Part shown: positions 37,071 to 45,870 of the stretch, in pieces
How the letters are laid out: every line of letters begins with the position of its first letter
Position numbering within the stretch: the first letter of the stretch is position 1
DNA from: Actinomycetota bacterium
Lineage (GTDB): Bacteria; Actinomycetota; Thermoleophilia; Gaiellales; Gaiellaceae
Length of the DNA: 64,000 nt
Reading direction: 5' to 3'
Assembly: GCA_003132665.1 (NCBI GenBank)
Contig: PKYN01000008.1
Span: forward strand, 1-64,000
The notes under the pieces: generated by a model
Told to the model about the DNA's origin: nothing
The model's database searches: none
The model's input: only the letters and a program-made list of their open reading frames with translations
Translations under genes and position numbers: made by a program

Positions 37071-37535
37071 GAGGATCTTCTCCATGCAGATGCTGCGCCG
37101 CTGCGTCGTATACGGCCCGAAGTTGGGGATGACTGCGAATCCGCTCTCTTCGTAGAGGCGAACCGCCTCGGGCTGCTCGGGGCCGGTCTCCAGGCGCAGT
37201 GTCTCGTAACCGAGCCGCCGCGCCTTGTCTTCCAGCTCGCTCATCAGCGCGCGGGCGGCTCCGAGCCGGCGCGCCTCCGGGGCGACGTACATGCGCCTGA
37301 GCTCCGCTGTCCGCTCACCCTCGCAGCGGCAGATTCCGGCGCAGCCGACCGGCTTGTCGTCGAGCAGGGCGACGAGGAAGCAGCCGTCAGGATCTTCGAA
37401 GACAACGGGCTCCGGCTCGGCTCCGGCGCCCTCCCAGCCGCCGTAGCGCTCGCGCAGCTCCTCGGCCTGGGCGTCGGTCAGCGGCCGCGACAGCGGACTG
37501 CCGTAGGGCTCCCGAGCGATCTGGATTTCGGCCAT
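37053..37535 (-). CDS. GNAT family N-acetyltransferase
   Basis: A 160-residue acetyl-CoA-dependent acyltransferase. The fold is seen in VFEDPDGCFLVALLDDKPVG, the acetyl-CoA pyrophosphate loop RMYVAPEARRLGAARALMSE, and the C-terminal LYEESGFAVIPNFGPY. Substrate unknown. The long upstream frame is shadow of mqnD, so the start is ATG 37535. It lies antisense between mqnB and mqnD and overlaps the 3' end of mqnB by 18 bp. Confidence 0.88.
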   Translation of the reverse strand: MAEIQIAREPYGSPLSRPLTDAQAEELRERYGGWEGAGAEPEPVVFEDPDGCFLVALLDDKPVGCAGICRCEGERTAELRRMYVAPEARRLGAARALMSELEDKARRLGYETLRLETGPEQPEAVRLYEESGFAVIPNFGPYTTQRRSICMEKILLQQRL

Positions 37536-37583
37536 GGGCTCGATTGAAGCAGAGCGAGCGCTTTGCGGTACCGTCGAGAGGCA

Positions 37584-38378
37584 ATGACGACGCTCCGCTT
37601 TGGCTTCTCGCCCTGTCCGAACGACACCTTTGCCTTTCATGCGCTCGTGCACGGGCTCGTCGAGGCGCCGTTCCAGATCGAGCCGGTGTTGCTGGACATC
37701 GAGGAGCTGAACCGGCGCGCACATACGGGCGAGCTGGAGCTGACCAAGCTCAGCTTCGGAGCGCTCGCCGGCGTGGGCGATCGCTACCGGCTGCTGGGCA
37801 GCGGCGCCGCGCTCGGCTTCGGCTGCGGGCCGCTGGTGGTCGCGCGTGAGCCGATCGACCTGGCTCGCGCCGCCGCAGGGCCGATCGCGGTGCCCGGCCT
37901 GCAGACGACCGCCGTGCTGCTGCTGCGCCGCTTCGCGCCGGCGCTGGGCGAGCTCGTCGAGCTCCGCTACGATCGCATCCTCGGCGCGGTCGAGCGGGGA
38001 GAGGTGAAGGCCGGCCTGATCATTCACGAGAGCCGCTTCACCTACGCCGAGCACGGCCTCGTGCGCATTTGCGACCTGGGCGAGCTGTGGGAAGAAGAGA
38101 CCGGGCTGCCCGTACCGCTGGCCGGTATCTGCGCCCGCTCCGATCTCGATGCGGCGACCTGCGCCGCCGCCGCGCAGGCCATTCGCGCCTCGGTCGAGTA
38201 CGCTTTTGCCCATCCCGAGGCCAGCCGCGACTACGTTCGCGCCAATGCTCAGGAGCTCTCCGAAGATGTGCGTCGAGCCCACATCGAGCTGTATGTGAAC
38301 GATTCGAGCATCGATCTCGGCGAGACGGGACTGCGGGCGATCGAATCTCTGCTTCACGCGACGCGCGCAAGCCGCTAG
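37584..38378 (+). CDS. mqnD: 1,4-dihydroxy-6-naphthoate synthase
   Basis: A 264-residue MqnD, which turns cyclic dehypoxanthinylfutalosine into 1,4-dihydroxy-6-naphthoate in the futalosine pathway to menaquinone. The fold is a periplasmic-binding-protein-like two-lobe domain. Signature parts are LRFGFSPCPNDTFAFHALVH at the start, the serine-rich KLSFGALAGVGDRYRLLGSG, and AGLIIHESRFTYAEHGL near 140. GAGAGG precedes the ATG. With mqnB just upstream it indicates that the host uses menaquinone made by the futalosine route. Confidence 0.9.
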   Translation: MTTLRFGFSPCPNDTFAFHALVHGLVEAPFQIEPVLLDIEELNRRAHTGELELTKLSFGALAGVGDRYRLLGSGAALGFGCGPLVVAREPIDLARAAAGPIAVPGLQTTAVLLLRRFAPALGELVELRYDRILGAVERGEVKAGLIIHESRFTYAEHGLVRICDLGELWEEETGLPVPLAGICARSDLDAATCAAAAQAIRASVEYAFAHPEASRDYVRANAQELSEDVRRAHIELYVNDSSIDLGETGLRAIESLLHATRASR

Positions 38379-38417
38379 CGTGGTGGCGAAGGCTGACAAC
38401 CGAAAAGAGAAGACTCG

Positions 38418-38618
38418 ATGAGCAACGGCCAAAACGGTGTGCGCGGATTCTTCCGTAACGCGGGCTCGTTCGTGCTCGGAGGTCTCGTCGGCGCCTCGGC
38501 CGCGCTGGCCACGCGCGCTCGTCGCGCGCAACGAGAAAGCTCTCCCGGCGGGCTTTCGGCGTTCGACGACGCGCCTTGCCATCGAGAGGCGCGCGAGCGA
38601 AAACAGCGAGCCGTGTAG
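38418..38618 (+). CDS. Small membrane-associated protein
   Basis: A 66-residue protein: a short polar start (MSNGQNGVRGFFRNAG), one Gly/Ala-rich hydrophobic helix (SFVLGGLVGASAALATRARR) and a charged tail with FDDAPCHREARERK. The layout resembles YtxH-like single-helix proteins. AGAGAAG precedes the ATG. It lies 39 bp downstream of mqnD and may share its transcript. Function unknown. Confidence 0.6.
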   Translation: MSNGQNGVRGFFRNAGSFVLGGLVGASAALATRARRAQRESSPGGLSAFDDAPCHREARERKQRAV

Positions 38619-38791
38619 CCTTGGAGCCTATTCCGCTAAGCCCGCACGACCGATGCGGCCGATGCGCGGTGTCAGGAACCGCCCAATCCGCTCACCGCAC
38701 TACCAGTGCGCTTTCGCGGCTCGTGCGTCCCCTGGCATCCACGCCTCAACCACCTCGTTCGCGCGGTCTGAACGGATAGGCTCTAGTCGCG

Positions 38792-39067
38792 ATGCCGATC
38801 TACGAGTACCGCTGCCCAAAGGGCCACGTCTTCGAAGTCCTCCAGCGCATGGACGCCTCTCAGCCCGAGGTCTGCGAGGTTTGCGGGGCGGGCCCGGTCG
38901 AGCGCGTGCTCCATCCCGTCGCGATCCATTTCAAGGGAACCGGCTTCTACGCAACCGACTACGGACGCGGCTCGCGGCGCCAGGCCAAGGAGTCGAGCTC
39001 GGACTCGGGCGGCGAGAGCAAGAGCGGGAGCTCGAAAGAGAGCGGCAAGCCCTCCGGCGATTCGTAG
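38792..39067 (+). CDS. FmdB-type zinc-ribbon protein
   Basis: A 91-residue protein. Residues 1-55 form an FmdB-like zinc ribbon: MPIYEYRCPKGHVFEVLQRM with a C-x3-H type first half and CEVCGAGPVERVL as the second knuckle. The Ser/Gly/Lys-rich tail (residues 62-91) is disordered. Family members are putative regulators or metallo-adaptors with unclear targets. TAGGCT lies 9 nt upstream of the ATG. Confidence 0.88.
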   Translation: MPIYEYRCPKGHVFEVLQRMDASQPEVCEVCGAGPVERVLHPVAIHFKGTGFYATDYGRGSRRQAKESSSDSGGESKSGSSKESGKPSGDS

Positions 39068-39083
39068 CCACCGCGAGCGGCGT

Positions 39084-39347
39084 TTAGGACCGCTGCCGGC
39101 CTTCCAGGGCCTGCAGCAAGAGCAGCACGACGATCGCACCCGCCACCGCGATCAAGAACGGCCGCAGCGAGAAGCTCCAGCCAACTCTCTCTCCAAACAG
39201 GACGAGCCCGGCGAATCCGCCCACGACCGCGCCGGCGATGCCCACGGCGATAGTGACGATGCAGCCGCGCGGGTGCTTACCGGGCGTGGCGAGCTTGGCC
39301 ACGGCGCCGGCAAGAAGACCGAACAGGATCCAGGCCAGGAGGTTCAC
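39084..39347 (-). CDS. GlsB/YeaQ/YmgE family membrane protein
   Basis: An 87-residue protein with three transmembrane helices: LLAWILFGLLAGAVAKLATP, IVTIAVGIAGAVVGGFAGLV and FLIAVAGAIVVLLLLQAL. The family motif GxxAGxxAKxxxPGxxP.GC is visible around residues 10-30. Members are linked to envelope or general stress without a known mechanism. GTG 39347 overlaps the stop of the upstream LCP gene (GTGA), so they are translationally coupled. Confidence 0.88.
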   Translation of the reverse strand: MNLLAWILFGLLAGAVAKLATPGKHPRGCIVTIAVGIAGAVVGGFAGLVLFGERVGWSFSLRPFLIAVAGAIVVLLLLQALEGRQRS

Positions 39348-40531
39348 GGCAGCAGCGTCCCCTTGCTGCAACCGGGCGCGTACAGCGAGCTGCGCAGGTC
39401 CGGAGCACGGGCCGGCCTCGTTCCCTCGACCATCTGAATGACGGAGAAGTTGTCTTCGCTCGGGGCGATCTCCAAGGCGCCTCCGAACGACTGCGAGTCG
39501 CCCCCGAGCCGGCAGTGGAGCGTGTTCGAGGCGCGCAGCTTGATCCAGCCGAGCTGCATCAGCTGAGCCGCGCTCAGGTCGGTCGCCATCGGCTTGAGCA
39601 GGTCGTCGCCGAGCCAGGGAAGCTTGATCATCGTCGTCGGGCTGGTGATCTTGGAGAGCACGGCCTGAACGACCTGCTGCTGGCGGGCGCCGCGCGTGAC
39701 GTCCGTCTCGCTCGGGTCGAGCCTGTTCTTGCGGATGCGCGAGTAGACGAGTGCGCGGCGGCCGTTCATGTGCTGCAGGCCCTTGGCGAAGCGGTAGCCC
39801 GGCCAGGTCGCGCAGCGCGCAGCCGTAAACGGGCAGTCGAAGGGGTAGGTGACGATGGGCTTGGGCACATTGATGTCGACGCCGCCGAGCGCGTCGATCA
39901 GCTGCCGGAACTGGCTGAAATCGACGACGATGACATGATTGATCGGTAGCCCCGTGTAGCCCGCCACCGTCTTGATCGCCAGGGACGCGCCGCCGAACTG
40001 GAAGGCTGTGTTGATGCGGTCGAGGCCGTGAGTGGGCACGTTGATGCGCAGGTCGCGCGGAATCGAGAGGTAGACGATTCGGTGCCGCGACGGATCGGTG
40101 TGCACGATCATGATCGAGTCGGAATGCTGGATTCCCTGGCGCTCGGCCGTGTTGGCGTGGTCGGTGCCGAGCACGAGGATGTTCGACGTGTTCGAGAGCA
40201 TCAGCCCGTGCGTGGGCGTGAGCGCCTGTTTGGCGCTGGCGCCCAGCCGCGCATTGGCCTCGTGGGCTCCGCCGCGAAGAGACAGATAGCCCGCGATCGC
40301 CCAGACGCAGACGAGCACGAAGAGCAAGATGAAGGCGACCAGGACACGCCGTTTCCAGCCGCCGCGGCCCAGTCCGAGGCGCGGAACGTGGAAGCGATGT
40401 GAGCGAGACCCGTTTTTGCTGGCGGTCACCGCTCCACGGCCTCCCGAGGCGCCGCTCTTACGCTTCAGCGGTACGTTGCCTTTCGACCGGCCGCCGCGGT
40501 AGACACGGTAGGGCTTGTCGCCGGGAGCCAT
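39344..40531 (-). CDS. LytR-CpsA-Psr (LCP) family cell-wall ligase
   Basis: About 395 residues: basic cytoplasmic N-terminus (~70 residues), one transmembrane helix (VLVAFILLFVLVCVWAIAGY), then the extracytoplasmic LCP domain with SNILVLGTDHANTAERQG, SDSIMIVHTDPSRHRIVYLS, IPRDLRINVP and the Arg-rich RARQQQVVQAV-type segment (TRGARQQQVVQAVLSKI). LCP enzymes attach secondary polymers such as arabinogalactan or teichoic acid to peptidoglycan. ATG 40531 follows TACCAT by 8 nt on the minus strand. An upstream ATG at 40558 would overlap the divergent ROK start codon. Confidence 0.9.
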   Translation of the reverse strand: MAPGDKPYRVYRGGRSKGNVPLKRKSGASGGRGAVTASKNGSRSHRFHVPRLGLGRGGWKRRVLVAFILLFVLVCVWAIAGYLSLRGGAHEANARLGASAKQALTPTHGLMLSNTSNILVLGTDHANTAERQGIQHSDSIMIVHTDPSRHRIVYLSIPRDLRINVPTHGLDRINTAFQFGGASLAIKTVAGYTGLPINHVIVVDFSQFRQLIDALGGVDINVPKPIVTYPFDCPFTAARCATWPGYRFAKGLQHMNGRRALVYSRIRKNRLDPSETDVTRGARQQQVVQAVLSKITSPTTMIKLPWLGDDLLKPMATDLSAAQLMQLGWIKLRASNTLHCRLGGDSQSFGGALEIAPSEDNFSVIQMVEGTRPARAPDLRSSLYAPGCSKGTLLP

Positions 40532-40556
40532 CGACGGGATATGGTAGCCGTCTGCC

Positions 40557-41480
40557 ATGAGCGCACCGAAGGTCATAGGCGTCGACGTGGGCGGGACGAA
40601 GATCCTTGCCGGCGTCATCGACGAGGACGGAAACGTGCTCGAGCGGGTGCAGATCGCCAGCCCGGCCGCCTCGACCGAGGCGCTGCTCGTCGGGCTCGAT
40701 CAGGTCGTTACGGAACTACTTGGCCCCGAGATCGCGGCGATCGGTTTCGGCATTCCCTCGAGCATCGACCAACGCTCGGGCATGGTGCTCGGCACGGTCA
40801 ACCTACCGCTGCAGGGGCTCTGTTTCCGCCAGCGCATGCACGAGCGTTTCGAGCTTCCCGTCGGCATCGACAACGACGCCAATGTCGCCGCGATCGCCGA
40901 GTGGAAGGCGGGCGCCGGCCGTGGCGCGAACGATCTGGTCATGCTCACGCTCGGCACCGGCGTCGGCGGCGGATTGATTCTCGGCGGCAAGCCCTACCGC
41001 GGCTCGGTGGGCGCGGGCGCGGAGCTCGGTCACATGGTCATCCTCCAGGACGGTTCTCCCTGCTACGGCAACTGCACGGGGCACGGCCATCTGGAGGCGC
41101 TGACTTCCGGTCATGCCGCGACACTCGCAGCGCACGAGCAGTTCGGGCCCGGGGTGGACGCGCGCGAGCTGGTGAAGCGCGGCAAGGCGGGCGACGAGTC
41201 GGCGCTGGCGCTTCTGCTCAAGATCGGCGAAAGCCTCGGCGCCGCATTCGGCAGCCTGGTCAACATCTTCAATCCCGAGCTGATCGTGATCGGCGGCGGA
41301 TTCGCGGCGGCCGGAGAGCTGATCCTCGCTCCCGCGCGCGAGCGGATGACGGCAGAGTCGCTTCCCAACATGGCCGAGCTGACCCGCGTCGTCCTGGCCG
41401 AGCTCGGATCGGACGCCGGCATGATCGGCGCCGGCTTCGTCGCCTTCGAAGCGCTGGAAAACGCCGAAGCAACGCTCTAG
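40557..41480 (+). CDS. ROK family sugar kinase (likely glucokinase)
   Basis: A 307-residue ROK kinase. The phosphate loop is VIGVDVGGTKILAGVIDEDG and the sugar site is GIDNDANVAAIAEWKAGAGR with LTLGTGVGGGLILGGKPYRG. The zinc region is GSPCYGNCTGHGHLEAL, where the usual CxCGxxGC pattern is altered to C-x3-C...H. It most likely phosphorylates glucose or a related hexose with ATP. It is divergent from the LCP gene, with TATGGT 11 nt before the ATG. Confidence 0.9.
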   Translation: MSAPKVIGVDVGGTKILAGVIDEDGNVLERVQIASPAASTEALLVGLDQVVTELLGPEIAAIGFGIPSSIDQRSGMVLGTVNLPLQGLCFRQRMHERFELPVGIDNDANVAAIAEWKAGAGRGANDLVMLTLGTGVGGGLILGGKPYRGSVGAGAELGHMVILQDGSPCYGNCTGHGHLEALTSGHAATLAAHEQFGPGVDARELVKRGKAGDESALALLLKIGESLGAAFGSLVNIFNPELIVIGGGFAAAGELILAPARERMTAESLPNMAELTRVVLAELGSDAGMIGAGFVAFEALENAEATL

Positions 41481-41914
41481 GAAGCCCTTCGCCGGGCTCG
41501 CTGTCGCTTTCGGGAGTCGGCGCGCAAACGGCACATTCTTGGGTGCCTTTCTTCGATACCGTGCCCCGCCCCGTGGGTGGGTTTGTTTGAGCGCGGAGCG
41601 AAATGAAGCACTCCACCGCCCGGCCGCGCTCGGCGGCGCGATGCGTCGTCCTCGGTCGCATCCGTAGCCTCCAGCTACGAACGCGACGCTGCGTCCTAGC
41701 CTCTCACTTACCGATCGCGCCCAGTCAGTGGAGTGCTTCATTTCGCTCCGCGCTCGGGGTGGAGAGGTGGGCAAAGGCGCCCGTACCCCGAGAAGTGGAT
41801 CTTAAAAAGATCGTCGCAAACCGAGTCGTCACGGACCCGTGTCATTCGCCCCGCTCCGGCGCGAGTGCTATCTATCGTCGGGAGTCGCGCCGACTCGATC
41901 CAGGGAGGTGAACG
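41481..41914. other. Gene-free region holding nested repeats
   Basis: No credible gene; the short frames derive from repeats. Contents in order: left arm of the 17.2-kb-type repeat (41530-41588), a family B inverted-repeat element (41589-41755), right arm of the repeat (41756-41771), then about 140 bp of unique sequence ending in the rsmI ribosome-binding site (GGGAGGTGA). Confidence 0.7.
41589..41755. mobile_element. MITE-like element, family B, best copy
   Basis: A 167-bp element bounded by perfect 28-bp terminal inverted repeats (41589-41616 and 41728-41755; outer ends GAGCGCGGAGCGAAATGAAG). The core contains a nested hairpin CGTAGCCTCCAGCTACG near 41659 and CGACGCTGCGTCCTAGCC. It has no coding capacity. 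Related cores occur at 45712-45863 and 55983-56153. It interrupts another repeat that appears uninterrupted at 17.2 kb. Confidence 0.65.
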
Positions 41915-42721
41915 TTGCCGCTAGCGATCTGCGCCACGCCGATCGGAAACCTCGAAGACGTGACCCTGCGGGTTCTGAGCGAGCTCGCGCAGGCCGATCT
42001 CGTTCTCTGCGAGGACACCCGGCAGACGCGCAAGCTGCTCGCGCGCCACGGAATCGAGGCACGCACGCTCAGTTACCACGAGCACAACGAGGCGGCGCGC
42101 GTGGCCGAGCTGCTGCCGCGGCTCGAGGCCGGCGAACGAATCGCTCTCGTCTCCGACGCGGGCATGCCGGCGATCAACGACCCCGGCGCCAGGCTCGTTC
42201 GCGCTGCGCTGGAGGCCGGTCTTCCGGTCACCGTGCTGCCGGGCCCGAGCGCGGTCGAGACGGCGCTGGTTTCGAGCGGCCTGGCAGGCGAGCGCTACCA
42301 GTTCCTGGGCTATCTACCGCGAAGCGAGAAGGCCAGGGAAGCACTCTGGCGCGAGCTTTCCCGCTGGCCGTATCCGTCCGTCGCGTTCGAATCTCCGAAG
42401 CGGCTGTCTGCGACTCTGGCCAGCCTCGCCGGCTTCGACCCCGGGCGTGAGCTCGCCGTCTGCCGTGAGCTGAGCAAGCGCTTCGAGGAGGTCGCACGCG
42501 GGAGCGCGCGCGAGCTGGCCGGCAGGTTCGAGCAGGCGCCAAAAGGTGAGATCACGCTCGTGATCGGGCCCGCCGCCGCCGAATCGGACGAGAAAGAGGA
42601 GGCCGCGGCCGCCGCGGTGGCGGAATTGATCGGCGCCGGACTGCCTCGCCGCCACGCCGTCGGGCTCGTGGCAAAGCTGACCGGAGTGGCCCGAAACAGG
42701 CTCTACGGTAGCTCGCTGTAG
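41915..42721 (+). CDS. rsmI: 16S rRNA (cytidine-2'-O)-methyltransferase RsmI
   Basis: A 268-residue tetrapyrrole-methylase-fold enzyme that 2'-O-methylates C1402 of 16S rRNA. Conserved parts are ICATPIGNLEDVTLRVLSEL at the N-terminus, LCEDTRQTRKLLARHGI, ALVSDAGMPAINDPGARLVR and VLPGPSAVETALVSSGL. The start is TTG 41915, a rare codon, supported by GGGAGGTGA upstream and by the N-terminal match. The C-terminal helical domain (EEAAAAAVAELIGAGLPRRH) is present. Confidence 0.94.
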   Translation: MPLAICATPIGNLEDVTLRVLSELAQADLVLCEDTRQTRKLLARHGIEARTLSYHEHNEAARVAELLPRLEAGERIALVSDAGMPAINDPGARLVRAALEAGLPVTVLPGPSAVETALVSSGLAGERYQFLGYLPRSEKAREALWRELSRWPYPSVAFESPKRLSATLASLAGFDPGRELAVCRELSKRFEEVARGSARELAGRFEQAPKGEITLVIGPAAAESDEKEEAAAAAVAELIGAGLPRRHAVGLVAKLTGVARNRLYGSSL

Positions 42722-42727
42722 TCAGAA

Positions 42728-42756
42728 TTGACAACGCTTCGGCGTCTAGCTACGCT
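42728..42756 (+). promoter_or_regulatory. Sigma-70-type promoter of the LytM-domain gene
   Basis: TTGACA (42728-42733), 17-nt spacer, TACGCT (42751-42756), 41 nt upstream of the ATG at 42797. It begins 7 bp after the rsmI stop. Confidence 0.7.
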
Positions 42757-42796
42757 GCCGTCGTTTACAAAACTGACAACATAAAGGGGGCTCGAA

Positions 42797-44116
42797 ATGC
42801 GACGCTCGGTCGTCCTCACGTTCGTGGCTGCATTGGCCGCGTTGATCCTGGCCGCTCCCGCGGCGAGCTGGGCCTGGCCCGCCGACGGTCAGGTGATTCG
42901 CGCTTTCTCCCTGGGTGACGATCCCTATGCCGGCGGGCAGCACCGCGGAATCGATATCGCCGCCGGCGCCGGCTCGAGCGTGCGCGCGCCTGCGGCCGGC
43001 ACCGTCTCGTTCGCCGGCACCGTGCCCGGGAGCGGACGCACGGTCACCATCCGCACGGGCGACGGCTATGCGGTCACGCTGGTCGGATTGGGCTCGATCG
43101 GAGTAGCGAAGAACGCTCTCGTCAGCGAAGGAGAAGCGGTTGGAACGGTAGCCCCTGCGCCCGCCGACGGCTCTCCGGCGAACGTGCACCTCGGAGTCAG
43201 AACCGCCTCGGATCCGGACGGCTACCTCGATCCGCTCAGCTTCCTGCCGCCGCGCGCGGAGCAAGCAGCCGCAAGCGATTCAGCGGGCGACGAGGCGGCT
43301 CCGGCTGCGCCGGACGAGAGCGTCCCGGCGACAAGCGACGGAGCCGAGAGCTCGAAGGAGCCGACGACGGAGGCGGCGGCGGGCGGCGGGAAGGTGGAAA
43401 ACTCGATCGACGCGGATACGGCGGCTTCACCAAACGAGCAAATCTCCCAGAGCAGGACGCCTGCGCCGTCGCAAGTCACCGGCAACGCCGCTGCGCTTGC
43501 CCGGCCCCAAGGCGCCGCGCGTCAACCTTCTCCCACATTCGTTTCTACACCCGTTGGCGACTCGAGCTCGTTGGGCAGTAGGGCGACTTCGACCGGCGAG
43601 ACTCGCACCGTCCGAGGCAGCTCGAGCGAGATAAGCACAATCCCGGCTACCAGCACGGCGCGCCTCAAGCCCGGCGGCGACGTGGGCTCGGGCTCCGGAC
43701 TCACCTCGCCCGGCGCCCGCTCGCAAACCGCACCACACTCGCGTTCCCTCGATTCGCGCTGGATCCTCTTGCCGGTGCTGCTCTTGCTTCTGCTCGGAGC
43801 GGCCGGCGGATCGGTCCTTGCCGCCGCCCGCGTCCACGGCTCTCGCCGACCGCCTCGTATGATGTTGAGTCCCGAAGGAGATGCAACAGGCGATGAGCGA
43901 GAGCGAGACGGCAAAGAAGATCCTGGTTGCAGTGGCCTGGCCGTATGCCAGCGGCCCGCGCCACATTGGGCACGTCGCCGGGTTCGGCGTCCCGTCCGAC
44001 ATCTTCGCCCGCTATCACCGGCTCAAGGGCAACGACGTCTTGATGGTGAGTGGCACCGACGAGCACGGAACGCCCGTCATGGTCGCGGCCGAGAAAGAAG
44101 GGCTCTCATCTCGTGA
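42797..44116 (+). CDS. Secreted M23/LytM-like domain protein with C-terminal membrane anchor
   Basis: Signal peptide (residues 1-26), LytM-like domain (about 28-145), long disordered Ser/Thr/Ala/Glu linker, and a C-terminal helix ([20 protein letters not shown], near 320). The zinc ligands H49 and D53 (HRGIDIA) and H131 (NVHLGVR) remain, but the catalytic His of the usual HLHF motif is replaced and the YAHL His is lost. Peptidase activity is therefore doubtful and a regulatory role like EnvC/NlpD is possible. The frame runs about 235 bp into metG before a stop. The residues after about 361 look like shadow sequence, so a frameshift or unusual overlap is possible. Confidence 0.65.
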   Translation: MRRSVVLTFVAALAALILAAPAASWAWPADGQVIRAFSLGDDPYAGGQHRGIDIAAGAGSSVRAPAAGTVSFAGTVPGSGRTVTIRTGDGYAVTLVGLGSIGVAKNALVSEGEAVGTVAPAPADGSPANVHLGVRTASDPDGYLDPLSFLPPRAEQAAASDSAGDEAAPAAPDESVPATSDGAESSKEPTTEAAAGGGKVENSIDADTAASPNEQISQSRTPAPSQVTGNAAALARPQGAARQPSPTFVSTPVGDSSSLGSRATSTGETRTVRGSSSEISTIPATSTARLKPGGDVGSGSGLTSPGARSQTAPHSRSLDSRWILLPVLLLLLLGAAGGSVLAAARVHGSRRPPRMMLSPEGDATGDERERDGKEDPGCSGLAVCQRPAPHWARRRVRRPVRHLRPLSPAQGQRRLDGEWHRRARNARHGRGRERRALIS

Positions 44117-45707
44117 GCTGGCCGACCGCTACAACGAGGTCATTCGTGAAGACCTCAGGCGCCTCGGCCTCTCCTACGACATCTTCACTCGCACGACGAC
44201 CCAGAATCACTACCGAGTCGTGCGCGACGTCTTCCGCACGCTGCACGAGAAGGGCTACATCGTCGAGCACACGGCGATGGGCGCCTTCTCGTCCAGCAGC
44301 GGGCACACGCTGCCCGATCGCTACATCGAAGGCACCTGCCCGCATTGCGGTTACGCCGAAGCGCGGGGCGATCAGTGCGACAACTGCGGCCGCCAGCTCG
44401 ATCCGATCGACCTCGGTGATCCGCGCTCGCGCATCGACGGCACCACGCCGGTGTTCAAGGAAACGAGCCACCTCTTCCTCGATCTGCCGGCCTTTGCCGA
44501 TGCGCTGCGGGAATGGATAGATCGTCAGCCGCACTGGCGCACGAATGTCCGCCGCTTCTCGCTCAATCTGCTCGATGAGCTGATTCCGCGCGCAATCACG
44601 CGCGACCTCGACTGGGGCGTACCGGTTCCGGTCGAGGGCTTCGACGGAGAGGACTCCGGAAAGCGCATCTACGTCTGGTTCGACGCCGTCATCGGCTATC
44701 TCTCCTCGACCGTGGAGTGGGCGGCGGCGCGCGGAACTCCCGATGCCTGGCGCGACTGGTGGCAGAACCCCGACTCGCGCCACTACTACTTCATGGGCAA
44801 GGACAACATCGTCTTCCACACGGTGATCTGGCCGAGCATGCTGCTCGGCTACGGCGAGGGCGGCGAGATCGGCGCGGGGAAGGGAAAGCTGGAGCTTCCC
44901 TACGATGTCGTCGCGAGCGAGTTCCTGACCATGGAGGGGCGCAAGTTCTCGTCCAGCCGGGGTGTGGTCATCTACGTTAAGGACTTCCTGGAGCGCTACG
45001 ACGCCGACGCGCTGCGCTACTTCCTGACCATCGCAGGCCCCGAGAGCCAGGACACCGACTTCACCTGGTCGGAGTTCGCGCGCAGGAACAACGACGAGCT
45101 CGTCGCCACCTGGGGCAATCTCGTCAATCGCACGCTCAAGAACGTTCATCGCCACTTCGGCGAGGTTCCCGCGCCCGGACCACTGAGCGAGGCCGACGAA
45201 CAGGTTCTCGCCGCGATCGAGGCCGGCCTCGATTCCGTTGGCGCCGAGATCGAGGCGGCCCGCTTCAAAGCCGGGCTGATCGAGGCCATGCGCCTGGCCG
45301 GGCTAGCCAACCAGTATGTCAGCGAGCAGGCGCCGTGGAAGCTGATCGAGTCGGATCGCGAGCGGGCCGCGACGATCCTCTATGTCGCCCTGCGCTGCGT
45401 CGACAACCTGAAGTTGCTCTTCGCACCTTTCGTTCCCTTCTCCTCGCAGGCTCTGCACGAGCTGCTCGGCTACAGCGACGACATCGCGGGAAAGCTAGAG
45501 TTCGTCGAGCACCACGAAGAGGGCGACTCGCACCTCGTTCTGACCGGCGACTACGAGGCTCTGCGCGGGCGCTGGCAGGTAAGCCGGCTCCCGGTCGGGC
45601 AGAAGCTGCTCGAGCCGCGACCACTGTTTCGCAAGCTCGACCCCGAGGCCGTGGTGGCCGACGAGCTGAAGCGGATGGAGGAAGAGGCGGGAGACGGAGC
45701 CGGTTAG
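43881..45707 (+). CDS. metG: Methionyl-tRNA synthetase
   Basis: Charges tRNA-Met. Class I catalytic domain with [19 protein letters not shown] (HIGH), the zinc insert [20 protein letters not shown] near residue 155, and KFSSSRG (KMSKS equivalent) near 360. The anticodon-binding helical domain follows. There is no C-terminal tRBD dimerisation domain, giving about 608 residues. ATG 43881 abuts AGGAG; ATG 43893 is the alternative. It overlaps the open frame of the LytM-domain gene. Confidence 0.96.
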   Translation: MQQAMSESETAKKILVAVAWPYASGPRHIGHVAGFGVPSDIFARYHRLKGNDVLMVSGTDEHGTPVMVAAEKEGLSSRELADRYNEVIREDLRRLGLSYDIFTRTTTQNHYRVVRDVFRTLHEKGYIVEHTAMGAFSSSSGHTLPDRYIEGTCPHCGYAEARGDQCDNCGRQLDPIDLGDPRSRIDGTTPVFKETSHLFLDLPAFADALREWIDRQPHWRTNVRRFSLNLLDELIPRAITRDLDWGVPVPVEGFDGEDSGKRIYVWFDAVIGYLSSTVEWAAARGTPDAWRDWWQNPDSRHYYFMGKDNIVFHTVIWPSMLLGYGEGGEIGAGKGKLELPYDVVASEFLTMEGRKFSSSRGVVIYVKDFLERYDADALRYFLTIAGPESQDTDFTWSEFARRNNDELVATWGNLVNRTLKNVHRHFGEVPAPGPLSEADEQVLAAIEAGLDSVGAEIEAARFKAGLIEAMRLAGLANQYVSEQAPWKLIESDRERAATILYVALRCVDNLKLLFAPFVPFSSQALHELLGYSDDIAGKLEFVEHHEEGDSHLVLTGDYEALRGRWQVSRLPVGQKLLEPRPLFRKLDPEAVVADELKRMEEEAGDGAG

Positions 45708-45711
45708 TGCC

Positions 45712-45863
45712 CCATCCAGCAATACCTCCCGGCTTCTGGCCCACCATCACGCTACGCGCTGCCGCGTCCTCAGTCGCGCCCGTACGATCCGGTACGAACG
45801 CTCCCTGCGTCCTTGCATCGCTTGGTGCTAGCGACCCAGAAGCTCGGAAGCATTACTGGACGG
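45712..45863. mobile_element. Family B MITE-like element, diverged copy
   Basis: 152 bp bounded by imperfect 28-bp inverted ends (45712-45739 and 45836-45863; about 22 of 28 positions pair, outer ends CCATCCAGCAATACC and GGTAATGC-like). The core GTCCTCAGTCGCGCCCGTAC then GATCCGGTACGAACGCTCCC aligns with the 41.6-kb element. It fills the gap between metG and tatD almost exactly. Confidence 0.5.
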
Positions 45864-45870
45864 AGCACTG

